This document shows positions 30,634-39,415 of a DNA stretch of 64,000 nucleotides, piece after piece. Source of the DNA: Candidatus Nitrotoga sp. LAW. Its GTDB lineage: Bacteria > Pseudomonadota > Gammaproteobacteria > Burkholderiales > Gallionellaceae. The stretch is taken from contig QFXI01000021.1 of assembly GCA_003402315.1 (NCBI GenBank), forward strand, positions 186,001-250,000, read 5' to 3'. The notes below the pieces were generated by a model. The model was not told where the DNA came from. It saw nothing but the letters and a program-made list of their open reading frames with translations, and made no database searches. Every line of letters begins with the position of its first letter. Position 1 is the first letter of the stretch. The position numbers and the translations under genes are program-made.

Positions 30634-31800
30634 CTAAGCGTAGCAACGCAACCGTTGGGAAAATTCCTGTAATGCCACAATCCCACTGTTTTCCGCCCGA
30701 TGACACCAATCTTCCAATTGTTTTACTAATTGCTCCTTGGTAGCAGTAGAGCTTTGCCAGATAACAGCCAACTCTTGGCGTAAGGTATAAGTTGTCCGTA
30801 GGATGCCGCTAGCTTTAATCACCACACTGAGTTTTGTTTTTTGTTGTTCGGTCAAAACGCTCTCATCCAAGTGCAACCAATGTTTTATACGCGCCACGTC
30901 AATTTTATCTGAGGCTTGTAGTTTGAGCCGAGCTATCTCTATTGAGTAAGTTTTTTTCAGTAATTGGGCATATCTGGCTGTCACTTCGTAGCGGTTAGCG
31001 ATAACGGCGTGTAGTGTCTCCATATCGCATGAAGTCTTGGCTTGATTCAGGCGTACCCGTGGAGCACGCCTCTTCACTTGTGCTAGACCGAGCGCTGCTA
31101 TGACACGAATGTAGAGCCAACCGATATCAACCTCATACCATTTGTTTGAAAGTTTAGCGGAAGAAGCATAAGCATGGTGATTGTTGTGTAGCTCTTCACC
31201 GCCAATGAATATACCCCACGGCACGATGTTGGTGGAAGCGTCCGCCGTCTGGAAGTTGCGATAACCCCAGTAATGTCCGATACCGTTGACAATGCCAGCC
31301 GCATTAATAGGTATCCATGCCATTTGCACGGCCCAGATGGTTAGGCCGATCGGGCCAAACAAAAGTATGTCGATAATAAGCATCAACGTGATGCCAAGTT
31401 CGCTGCGTTTGCTATAAAGATTATTTTCCAACCAGTCGTTCGGTGTGCCGTGGCCATATTTGGCTAGTGTTTCTTGGTTCTCAGCTTCTTTTCGGTAGAG
31501 AGCAGCCCCTTCCAATAGCACTTTCTTGATTCCCAGAATAACCGGGCTATGAGGATCGTCCTCTGTCTCACATTTAGCATGGTGTTTGCGGTGAATGGCA
31601 ACCCACTCTTTTGTGACGATAGCGGTAGTTAGCCATAACCAAAAACGAAAAAAATGACTAGGAATAGCATGCAAATCCAGGGCGCGATGTGCCTGGTGGC
31701 GGTGCAAAAAAATGGTAACAGATGCAATGGTAATATGGGTGAAAGTCAGTGCAACAACTATATAACCCCACCATGGCAAATCAATAAAACCTGAAAGCAT
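30634..31800 (-). CDS. Acyl-CoA/acyl-lipid delta-9 desaturase family protein
   Basis: Membrane di-iron fatty-acid desaturase of 388 residues that introduces a double bond into a saturated acyl chain. All three histidine boxes are present: HRHQAH at 33-38, HRKHH at 70-74 and HNNHH at 205-209. Hydrophobic spans lie near 10-32, 48-66, 135-155 and 158-175. The last 150 residues form a soluble, helix-rich extension that exceeds the minimal desaturase core. AGGAG precedes the ATG. Converges on rpmG and shares its terminator. Confidence 0.9.
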   Translation of the reverse strand: MLSGFIDLPWWGYIVVALTFTHITIASVTIFLHRHQAHRALDLHAIPSHFFRFWLWLTTAIVTKEWVAIHRKHHAKCETEDDPHSPVILGIKKVLLEGAALYRKEAENQETLAKYGHGTPNDWLENNLYSKRSELGITLMLIIDILLFGPIGLTIWAVQMAWIPINAAGIVNGIGHYWGYRNFQTADASTNIVPWGIFIGGEELHNNHHAYASSAKLSNKWYEVDIGWLYIRVIAALGLAQVKRRAPRVRLNQAKTSCDMETLHAVIANRYEVTARYAQLLKKTYSIEIARLKLQASDKIDVARIKHWLHLDESVLTEQQKTKLSVVIKASGILRTTYTLRQELAVIWQSSTATKEQLVKQLEDWCHRAENSGIVALQEFSQRLRCYA

Positions 31801-31863
31801 TCATTTATCTCCTGGAAATTAGCTATGAATTACGCTGAGCTATTTTAACATAGTAAGGACTTA

Positions 31864-32214
31864 TCAAGCTGCGGCCGCCCAAGTTTTTGCTTCTTCATAA
31901 TCGGTAAAGACGCGTATATCGGCATCCACGAACATGCGCGATAGCCAAGCCTGCCATGTGATCCACTGATCATCAGTTATAACGGCAATTCTGCTGAAAT
32001 CATGCATGTGTTCGCGATTGAAAAATTTGATTTCCTCCCATGCTACATCCACCGTGTAGTTGATCATGTCACGTAGATCAAACAACAGGTTGGCCATGCC
32101 GGGTGATTTAAGCATGTAGAGTGCATGTTCCTCGAATTGCTTAAAATCGGCCAAGGTGAATTCGCCTAGTACAGCAATATTAAGCAGGGTGGGAGTTTGT
32201 TCGATTGTAATCAT
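31864..32214 (-). CDS. SpoIIAA-like/STAS-fold protein
   Basis: A 116-residue cytoplasmic protein. LGEFTLADFKQFEEHA, LLFDLRDMINYTVDVAWEEIKFFNREH and VFTDYEEAKTWAA fit the SpoIIAA-like family (formerly DUF3478), whose fold resembles anti-sigma antagonists and CRAL-TRIO domains. The usual phosphorylated serine is not evident. Its role is unknown. It lies between the desaturase and a metabolite exporter, all on the minus strand with modest gaps. Confidence 0.8.
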   Translation of the reverse strand: MITIEQTPTLLNIAVLGEFTLADFKQFEEHALYMLKSPGMANLLFDLRDMINYTVDVAWEEIKFFNREHMHDFSRIAVITDDQWITWQAWLSRMFVDADIRVFTDYEEAKTWAAAA

Positions 32215-32235
32215 GTTAAGTCTCTTCTTCGTTAG

Positions 32236-33084
32236 TTATGCACCGCCATGCTTGGGCGTCAGTTTCAAGCTTAACACACTGCCTGCAATGATAAGCCCTA
32301 CGCCTATCCATCCCATCAGTGGCAATGTCTCACCCCACAAGATCATGCCAAATATGCTGGCAAATATCACAGTGCTGTAGGACAAACTACCTGCCACCAG
32401 CGTTTTCCCGGTGCGGTAGGCACGGGTCATGGCTAATTGTGCTAGCGTGGCCGTGCTGCCGAGTCCGAGCAAGATGAATAAACCAAGCGTGGTGATCGGG
32501 TGGATAGTTCCAAGCAACATGCCAACGCCGCTGCCAATAGCGGCAATCAGACTGAAATAGAACACCACACGCCACTCTGGTTCGCCCCTTAACCCAAGTT
32601 GTTTAACATTGAGGTAGGCGACGCCGGCCAAGAGTCCAGAAATCAGCCCGATAAGACCGGGAATAAGTTGATCCTGGGCCAACGTGGGGTGTAATAGCAA
32701 TATCACGCCACAAAACCCTAACAGGATAGCGCTGGAAAGAGCAGGCCGAAAATGTTCCTTAAAAACTAACATGGTCAAAATAGTGAGATAGAGCGGCGCG
32801 GTGTAATTTAGCGTGACTGCAGTGGCCAGCGGCAACACAGTAATACAGTAAAAATACAACATCAATGCGATGGTGCCAGAAATGCCGCGCCACAGATGCT
32901 GCTTTAAGTGACAGGTCGACAACGACAGCCCTTGCTGGCGGATAACGGTGTAGATCATCAATAATCCGAGGAAAGAGCGGTAGAATACTAATTCAATATG
33001 AGAAAAATATTCTGCACCGAGTTTGACAAACACCCCCATGCAGCCGAAAAGGAATCCGGCGACTAGCATCCATAGCGCACCCAT
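32236..33084 (-). CDS. EamA/DMT superfamily transporter
   Basis: Inner-membrane protein of 282 residues with about ten predicted helices in two EamA repeats (LVAGFLFGCMGVFVKLGAEY, and LISGLLAGVAYLNVKQLG). The family exports small metabolites such as amino acids or takes up nucleotide-sugar-like compounds; the substrate cannot be told from sequence. The ATG at 33084 is the first in frame. The 137 bases upstream contain a decayed palindrome (CCCGCCTGCACGGG) and no gene. Confidence 0.88.
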   Translation of the reverse strand: MGALWMLVAGFLFGCMGVFVKLGAEYFSHIELVFYRSFLGLLMIYTVIRQQGLSLSTCHLKQHLWRGISGTIALMLYFYCITVLPLATAVTLNYTAPLYLTILTMLVFKEHFRPALSSAILLGFCGVILLLHPTLAQDQLIPGLIGLISGLLAGVAYLNVKQLGLRGEPEWRVVFYFSLIAAIGSGVGMLLGTIHPITTLGLFILLGLGSTATLAQLAMTRAYRTGKTLVAGSLSYSTVIFASIFGMILWGETLPLMGWIGVGLIIAGSVLSLKLTPKHGGA

Positions 33085-33221
33085 TCCAATAGATTATTTA
33101 AGCGGATTGCCAAAAAAAATACTAACCCCGCACAGGGGAAAATATGGCCGTTTAACTAAACTAAAGTCCCGCCTGCACGGGTAGAGTAATGCGCAAAATT
33201 TTATGATGGCGACTAGTATGA

Positions 33222-34331
33222 TCATTCCCCTAAATGCGGATCAAGCTGGCGCCGCAGAAACTCATGGAAATGCAGCAAACCGTCCTCGGTCGGAGATTGA
33301 TACGGTCCAGCATCTTCGATCCCATGCTGGTACAACCATTTGCGCCCCTGATGCATTTTCAGGCAGATGATATCGTCCTCAAGCGCGGTTTCGCGGTAAG
33401 CAGCCTTTTCTGCCTCGACAAAATCACGCTCGAATAACACGATGTCTTCAGGGTAGTAAAACTCCATAATGTTAGTGCAGGCATCGACCCCGCGCGGAAT
33501 GACAGTACTAACCACTAATGTATTGGGGTACCACTCAACCATGATATTAGGGTAATAGGTCAGCCAGATCGCGCCGTATTTAGGTAGCGTGCCATTGTTA
33601 TAACGCAGTACCTGTTCCTGCCATTTGCCATAAACAGCACTGCCAGCTTTGCGCAGACCATGGTTGATGCCTACAGTTTGCACGCTGTACCAGTCGCCAA
33701 ATTCCCAGCGCAGATCATCGCAATTGACGAATTTACCCAAGCCCGGATGAAACGGCGCGACATGATAGTCCTCCTGATATACCTCAATGAAAGTCTTCCA
33801 ATTGAAAGCATATTCATCTATCTCGACACGATCCAGTTGATAATTGGAAAAATCCAGTTCTTTTAGGACAGGGATATCCGCCAGATCCTTAGCAATATTT
33901 CGTTTGCCTGCGAACAGTAAGCCATTCCAGTTTTGCAACGGAGTTTTATTTAGATGCCGGCAGGGACGCTGCGGGAAGCGCGGTGCACCCAACAGCTGGC
34001 CATCCAGTTGGTATGTCCAACGGTGCAGCGGGCATACAATATTTTTCACGCTACCACGACCTTCAAGCATAGTGGCCTGACGATGGCGGCAAATATTGGA
34101 GAGCAATTCCACCCCATTTTGATTACGCACCAACATCTTAGCGTTATCCATCCAGTTTAAAACATGGTAATCGCCGATATCTGGAACCAACAGTTCGTGC
34201 CCGATATAGCCAGGGCCGTTATCAAATAGCGCGCGCTGCTCAATCTCCAAAATTTTTGGATCGAAATACCATCGCAATGGCGGTTGTGTGTGAACTTGGG
34301 TGAGCTGATAGATCTTGGCGATCTCGGACAT
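33222..34331 (-). CDS. Rieske non-haem iron oxygenase, alpha subunit
   Basis: A 369-residue oxygenase. The N-terminal Rieske [2Fe-2S] site is complete: Cys81, His83, Cys100 and His103 (CRHRQ...CPLHRW). The catalytic domain has NWKTFIEVYQEDYHVAPFHP with mononuclear iron ligands His190 and His195, and probable carboxylate in a later DD pair. The pattern is closest to ring-hydroxylating and choline/betaine-type monooxygenases; the substrate is unknown. I chose the ATG at 34331 for its AAGGAAG site; the frame continues 49 codons upstream. No reductase gene is adjacent, but a cytochrome c gene is just upstream. Confidence 0.85.
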   Translation of the reverse strand: MSEIAKIYQLTQVHTQPPLRWYFDPKILEIEQRALFDNGPGYIGHELLVPDIGDYHVLNWMDNAKMLVRNQNGVELLSNICRHRQATMLEGRGSVKNIVCPLHRWTYQLDGQLLGAPRFPQRPCRHLNKTPLQNWNGLLFAGKRNIAKDLADIPVLKELDFSNYQLDRVEIDEYAFNWKTFIEVYQEDYHVAPFHPGLGKFVNCDDLRWEFGDWYSVQTVGINHGLRKAGSAVYGKWQEQVLRYNNGTLPKYGAIWLTYYPNIMVEWYPNTLVVSTVIPRGVDACTNIMEFYYPEDIVLFERDFVEAEKAAYRETALEDDIICLKMHQGRKWLYQHGIEDAGPYQSPTEDGLLHFHEFLRRQLDPHLGE

Positions 34332-34479
34332 ACCAACATCTTCCTTGCAAAAAGTGAATACGTTACCGACAAAAAGACTAAATTGTCCCTTAAAATGGTA
34401 GGGGGGGGCAACAAAAACTGTCATTCTATAGCGAGCAAATGAATTTGCCTTACTCATTTCATAGGAACAGGCAGGCACA

Positions 34480-35370
34480 TCAGTGAATGTCTTTAGGCTT
34501 TGGACTACGTTTGGTAGTACTCATTGCCTTGAGATAAGCGATGATTTCTTTTGTGACATTCGCTCGATTAGGAATCTCTTGTGCAAGTCCCGGCATCAGC
34601 GTGTTGTGTCGGATACTCAATGGATTCTCGATCCAGCGCGTCAAGTACTCAGGCTTGATGTACTCGACCACACTCGTCGGGTAATTGAGTTCAGGTGCCT
34701 TGCCGCCGCCTTCACCATTGATCATATGGCATGCCATGCAATACTTGCGAAAGTGCAAGAAACCAAGCTGCACTTCTGCGGATGCCTTGACTGGCGGGAA
34801 AAGATTCGGAAAGCGAGTTGCAAATGCGGTGAGTTCGATACTCTTCACTTGGTAAGGCATATCAGACGCGCCATCCTCAAGCAATTCTTTTGACTTTTTG
34901 TTGTCCCAGATTAAGTAGAGTGGCCCGAGTTGTACTACCTCGTTATTTTGTAGTATGTTGGTCATCATAAATGGCGAGTCGCTGTCGTGTGCAAAAGCGA
35001 AATAGGCATCATAAGAGTGAAATTTTGCTATTGGTATGCTCGCCTGATATCCATCCATCGAAATGAATACGACCTCCTCTGCTTTCTCCCACTCTTTGCC
35101 AAATATGTTGTCAAAAAGTGACCGGGCAGGATAAGCCTTGTAGACGCGGTCTTTTTTCTCATGGATCTCAAAAATTTTTAACGAAACTGCTGGAGCGACA
35201 GTAGCAAGATCGCTTAAAGTCAGATTCTTGACGATTTGACCTTTATCCTTAAATTCAATGCCAATGTCGCTTTGTGAAAATGCTAGCGTAGATAAACAAA
35301 CGACGTTGCCGCAAACTGCAATAAGAGTTAGAAAAATATTTTGGAGATTTCTTGAGATTCGATTATTCAT
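34480..35370 (-). CDS. Secreted protein: molybdopterin-oxidoreductase-like domain fused to monohaem cytochrome c
   Basis: A 296-residue protein with a signal peptide (LIAVCGNVVCLSTLAFSQ). Residues about 30-180 resemble the fold of sulfite-oxidase-type molybdopterin-binding domains (NLTLSDLATVAP, VVFISMDGYQASIPI) but I see no cofactor-binding cysteine. The C-terminal 100 residues are a class I cytochrome c with CMACH at 211-215 and a likely axial Met in TLMPG near 259. Start chosen at 35370, with GAGGCAG upstream. It is transcribed ahead of the Rieske gene, so it may be an electron partner; this is inference. Confidence 0.72.
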   Translation of the reverse strand: MNNRISRNLQNIFLTLIAVCGNVVCLSTLAFSQSDIGIEFKDKGQIVKNLTLSDLATVAPAVSLKIFEIHEKKDRVYKAYPARSLFDNIFGKEWEKAEEVVFISMDGYQASIPIAKFHSYDAYFAFAHDSDSPFMMTNILQNNEVVQLGPLYLIWDNKKSKELLEDGASDMPYQVKSIELTAFATRFPNLFPPVKASAEVQLGFLHFRKYCMACHMINGEGGGKAPELNYPTSVVEYIKPEYLTRWIENPLSIRHNTLMPGLAQEIPNRANVTKEIIAYLKAMSTTKRSPKPKDIH

Positions 35371-35580
35371 ATTCTGCCTCACAGGCGGTACATATTCTTG
35401 AAATGATGGCATCATTGGATACGAACTTTTAGCAAAAAACAATATGAAAGAAGTTTTACCAGGGCCTAAAAAATACCTTGGCTTCGGCGTTTTTTAAATT
35501 TTTATGAGCGCTAGCGAACTGAAAGTTAATCAAAGAAGTGTTATTTTAATAACTCTGTATTTTTATCAAGGAGGGAAGTC

Positions 35581-35925
35581 ATGAAAGTCAAAATTACGAC
35601 AATTTGTTTTATGGCCGGTATATCGCTGATACCCATCAGAGGCTTTACCGCCGATTCAACAATAGACCATCCAGATCCTATGACAATAGTTAAGGACTCG
35701 GATATAGCAAATAAAATAAAAACCAGACTGAACGCTGACAAACATTTGGGCAAATTCAAGAGTATTAAAGTTGATATGGATAACAATGGTGTTGTATGGT
35801 TGAGCGGTACTGCTCACCTTTTATCAGAAGAGGAAAAAGCTGTTGAAATCGCTCGGGGTACCGAAGGTGTAGTTATAGTTAAAAGCAACATCCAAATCAA
35901 GAATGGGCACCCCATACATGAGTAA
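35581..35925 (+). CDS. BON-domain periplasmic protein
   Basis: A 114-residue secreted protein: signal peptide to about residue 24 (GFTA) and one BON domain (SDIANKIKTRLNADKHLGKFKSIKVD...NGVVWLSGTAHLLSEEEKAVEIARGTEGV). BON proteins of this OsmY type are linked to envelope stress. An AAGGAGGGA site lies before the ATG. It stands alone, diverging from the cytochrome c gene across 210 bases. Confidence 0.86.
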   Translation: MKVKITTICFMAGISLIPIRGFTADSTIDHPDPMTIVKDSDIANKIKTRLNADKHLGKFKSIKVDMDNNGVVWLSGTAHLLSEEEKAVEIARGTEGVVIVKSNIQIKNGHPIHE

Positions 35926-36477
35926 TGTCATAGGTAGCTTCTTATAAAACGCATGTTTGTATACCATGACGATATTCGTTAACGCCACCGAGACGTTTGG
36001 CCAGAGTTGCTCTAACAGCTTGAGGCTTGAAATTCACTGAAGTAAACCCGGCTCTGCTGGGAAATTCACAAACGTTATTTATACCTCGGTGAGAATGAAT
36101 CTGTTAGGGAAACCCTGATTTATTTCCGCGCACTGCTTAGAATAATTCGTCAATCTGAAGGAATGTCACTAAACTAATTTTCAGAAGGAGCAAGTGGTGC
36201 AAACGTTTTCCAGAACTGGAATACGCGGCCAAAAAAACAAACCTACCAAGATCAATTTTTAAGCGAAACTGAAGCGATCACGCCGTCAGTTAAGTTGGAA
36301 AGAGGCGGTGTCATCCACCCATTAATTTGATGCTGGCTCGCCGGAGGAACTACTTCCTGTTAATTAATTGATGAATTATTTGATGGTAAAGCCTTTTTAT
36401 ATTGGGCCAACAGGGCACGCCATGAAAACGACGACATGCCTCCGCACTCACCGTAAAACATTGGACATTTTTGAGCT
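35926..36477. other. Gene-poor stretch, probably eroded mobile DNA
   Basis: About 550 bases without an intact gene. Near 36107 the bases AGGGAAACCCTGATTTATT resemble the ends of IS5-group elements. At 36200-36310 one + frame reads KKQTYQDQFLSETEAITP, which recalls the N-terminus of IS5-type transposases, then breaks at stops and frame changes. Both matches are from memory and weak. The remainder shows nothing I can name. No terminator with a T-run was found for thrC. Confidence 0.35.
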
Positions 36478-37911
36478 CTAATTCAGAATTTTGGCGGCGA
36501 TGTACGCCTTAAGCTTTTCCAAATCTGGGTCCATCACCTCAACGCATTGTGGTAATTTCTCGATACATTCTAATCCGGCAGGCCGCTCCGGATTGCGTCC
36601 GAGCGCTTCGATGATGGTGTCTTCAAACTTGGCTGGCAATGCGGTTTCCAAGCAGATTAGCGGCAAGCTAGGGCGGCGTTGTTCGAGGCCAACTTTGATC
36701 CCATCCGCAGTATGGGTATCGACCATTACGTCATAGTCTTCCCACAGTTCGCGGATGATCTTAAGGCGGTCAAGGTGCGTACTTTTGCCGGAAGCGAAAC
36801 CAAATTTAGACAGCTCATGCCAATAGGGCGTGCCCTTGATATCGAACGCGCCCCCTGCATCAATGCTGCTCCAGAATTCACGCACCTTGGCTGCATCGCG
36901 CCCAACCAGATCAAATATAAAACGTTCAAAATTGGATGCCTTGGAGATATCCATCGACGGGCTGCTGGTGTGATAGGTATGATCCGTCGCGCGCGGGCGA
37001 TAGACACCGGTTCTAAAGAACTCATCCAATACATCGTTTTCGTTAGTGGCAAGGATAAGCTGGCCAATGGGCAGACCCATCATGCGCGCAATGTGGCCTG
37101 CGCAGATGTTACCGAAATTACCGGAAGGCACAGAAAACGCAACTTTTTCATCATTGGATTGCGTCGCAGCAAAGTAGCCCTTGAAATAATAGACTATTTG
37201 CGCCGATACGCGCGCCCAGTTAATCGAATTGACTGTGCCGATTTTATATTTGGCCTTGAAGGCATGATCATTGGATACCGCCTTAACCAAGTCCTGCGCC
37301 TCGTCAAACACGCCACGGATGGCGATATTGAAGATGTTTGGATCTTGCAGTGAATACATCTGCGCACGCTGGAAAGCGGACATTTTGCCGTGCGGCGACA
37401 ACATGAATACGCGAATGCCGCGCTTGCCCCGCATGGCGTATTCCGCCGCTGAGCCGGTGTCACCGGAAGTGGCGCCGAGGATATTAAGTTCTTCGCGCTG
37501 TTTGTCCAGCACGTACTCGAACAAATTGCCCAGCAATTGCATCGCCATGTCCTTGAACGATAAGGTCGGTCCGTTGGATAATTCTAAAATATGCATTCCC
37601 GGCTCCAGCGTACGTAGCGGGGTAATTTGCTGAGTGTCAGAATCGGCGCGGGCGTTGTGATAGTTGGCAGATGTGTAGGTCTTGTTAACGATCGCTTTAA
37701 GGTCGTCTGCAGGAATATCCGTTGCAAATTTGGACAGCACAGCATAAGCGAGATCAACGTAAGACAGATTGCGCCAGCCATCCAAATCGGCTCGCGTTAC
37801 TTGTGGGTATTTTTCCGGCAAGTACAGGCCGCCATCTGGCGCAAGTCCACCGAGCAGAATTTCGGTGAAATTTTTAGCGGGTGAATTACCGCGTGTAGAG
37901 ATGTATTTCAT
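36478..37911 (-). CDS. thrC: Threonine synthase
   Basis: PLP enzyme that makes threonine from O-phosphohomoserine. The 477-residue protein starts MKYISTRGNSPAKNFTEILL, with the PLP lysine in NGPTLSFKDMAMQLLGN and the phosphate loop GATSGDTGSAAEYA. The long form is typical of proteobacteria. A GTG four codons upstream (37923) is an alternative start; neither has a strong ribosome site. It follows hom on the same strand. Confidence 0.94.
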   Translation of the reverse strand: MKYISTRGNSPAKNFTEILLGGLAPDGGLYLPEKYPQVTRADLDGWRNLSYVDLAYAVLSKFATDIPADDLKAIVNKTYTSANYHNARADSDTQQITPLRTLEPGMHILELSNGPTLSFKDMAMQLLGNLFEYVLDKQREELNILGATSGDTGSAAEYAMRGKRGIRVFMLSPHGKMSAFQRAQMYSLQDPNIFNIAIRGVFDEAQDLVKAVSNDHAFKAKYKIGTVNSINWARVSAQIVYYFKGYFAATQSNDEKVAFSVPSGNFGNICAGHIARMMGLPIGQLILATNENDVLDEFFRTGVYRPRATDHTYHTSSPSMDISKASNFERFIFDLVGRDAAKVREFWSSIDAGGAFDIKGTPYWHELSKFGFASGKSTHLDRLKIIRELWEDYDVMVDTHTADGIKVGLEQRRPSLPLICLETALPAKFEDTIIEALGRNPERPAGLECIEKLPQCVEVMDPDLEKLKAYIAAKILN

Positions 37912-38008
37912 TGCTTTGCTCACTTAGTTTTTAGTCTCTACCCTTTGTTATAGGAGAGAGGGGGAGAGAGTACGTTTTTACAACTACTCTGAGTAATGAC
38001 GGAATGCC

Positions 38009-39322
38009 TTATTTGCCCAATTCTTCCATACGAATGCGCGTAACCTTGCCCACTACTACTGGCAATTTTTCAAGTCTGACAATAGCGGCATTGACGCGCT
38101 TTTCACGTGTCAAATGAGTAAGCAAAATCAAGTCCGTCTCGTCTTCACCCTCACCCGGCTCTTTCTGAATCAAGGCATCAATTGAAATCTGCTCATCAGC
38201 CAGCACGCGTGTGATATCGGCCAGCACACCAGGTTCATCATGCACCCGCAGGCGCAGATAGTAACAGGTCAGCACCTCGACTATTGGCAGAATGGGCAGG
38301 TCGACCAATTGATCCGGTTGGAATGCCAAATGCGGCACCCGATGTTCCGGGTCAGCAGTGTGCATGCGCGTCACATCAACCAAATCGGCAATCACCGCAC
38401 TGGCGGTTGGCTCCGCACCCGCGCCCTTGCCATAATACAAGGTCGCACCGACTGCGTCGCCCTGTACTACCACCGCGTTCATTGCACCTTCCACGTTAGC
38501 GATCAGTCGTTTGGCGGGAATCAAAGTGGGATGCACGCGTAACTCAACACCTGCCGTAGTGCGTTTGGTAATTCCGAGCAGTTTGATGCGGTAGCCGAGC
38601 TGTTCGGCATACTTTATGTCTTTCGCATTAAGCTGGGAAATACCCTCAATAAACGCCTTGTCGAATTGCATCGGAATGCCGAATGCAATCGCAGAAAGTA
38701 TGGTGATCTTGTGCGCGGCATCCACCCCTTCAATATCGAAGGTCGGATCGGCCTCGGCGTAACCCAAACGCTGCGCCTCTTTCAGCACGGTATCGAAACT
38801 CAGCCCCTTATCGCGCATCTCGGATAGGATGAAGTTGGTCGTTCCGTTAATGATTCCGGCAATCCATTCAATGCGATTGGCGCTCAGACCCTCGCGTACC
38901 GCTTTGACAATCGGCACTCCGCCCGCCACAGCCGCTTCGAATGCAACCATCACGCCCTGCTTTTGTGCCTCGGCAAATATTTCGTTGCCATGCATAGCCA
39001 GTAACGCCTTGTTTGCAGTGACCACATGCTTGCCATTAGCAATGGCCTTAAGCACCAATTCCTTGGCCACACCGTAGCCGCCGATCAGCTCGATAACGAT
39101 ATCCACTTCCGGGTCGCTCACCACAGCGAATGCATCATTAACCACACGACAGGCACCCTGGACAATTTCATTGGCACGCGCCACATCCTTTTCCGCCACC
39201 ACGACAATACGTATGGGACGGCCCGCACGGCGGGAAATTTCTTCAGCATTACGCGACAACACCGTAAATGTGCCCGCACCTACGGTACCTATACCCAGTA
39301 GACCTACGTTCATTGGTTTCAT
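38009..39322 (-). CDS. hom: Homoserine dehydrogenase
   Basis: Reduces aspartate semialdehyde to homoserine. The 437 residues show the NAD(P) loop MNVGLLGIGTVGAGTF, the catalytic-domain signature GIINGTTNFILSEM, EADPTFDIEGVDAAHKI, and a C-terminal ACT domain (LRVHDEPGVLADITRVLADEQISIDALIQKE) for feedback by threonine. It is monofunctional, with no aspartokinase. It leads into thrC across an 86-97 base gap containing a small palindrome. Confidence 0.95.
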   Translation of the reverse strand: MKPMNVGLLGIGTVGAGTFTVLSRNAEEISRRAGRPIRIVVVAEKDVARANEIVQGACRVVNDAFAVVSDPEVDIVIELIGGYGVAKELVLKAIANGKHVVTANKALLAMHGNEIFAEAQKQGVMVAFEAAVAGGVPIVKAVREGLSANRIEWIAGIINGTTNFILSEMRDKGLSFDTVLKEAQRLGYAEADPTFDIEGVDAAHKITILSAIAFGIPMQFDKAFIEGISQLNAKDIKYAEQLGYRIKLLGITKRTTAGVELRVHPTLIPAKRLIANVEGAMNAVVVQGDAVGATLYYGKGAGAEPTASAVIADLVDVTRMHTADPEHRVPHLAFQPDQLVDLPILPIVEVLTCYYLRLRVHDEPGVLADITRVLADEQISIDALIQKEPGEGEDETDLILLTHLTREKRVNAAIVRLEKLPVVVGKVTRIRMEELGK

Positions 39323-39415
39323 TATTTTTTACTCCAAAATTCAATTCGTTTATTCATTCCCTCTCAGCTCCCTATCAATAGGGATTGGGAAGGGTTAGGA
39401 CACATTTAGATCCCT

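Noticed and set aside
35461-35510. Terminator after the region between the cytochrome c and BON genes
   Set aside because: The A-run and T-run around GGCTTCGGCG do not form a convincing stem and the site lies upstream of both genes, not after one.
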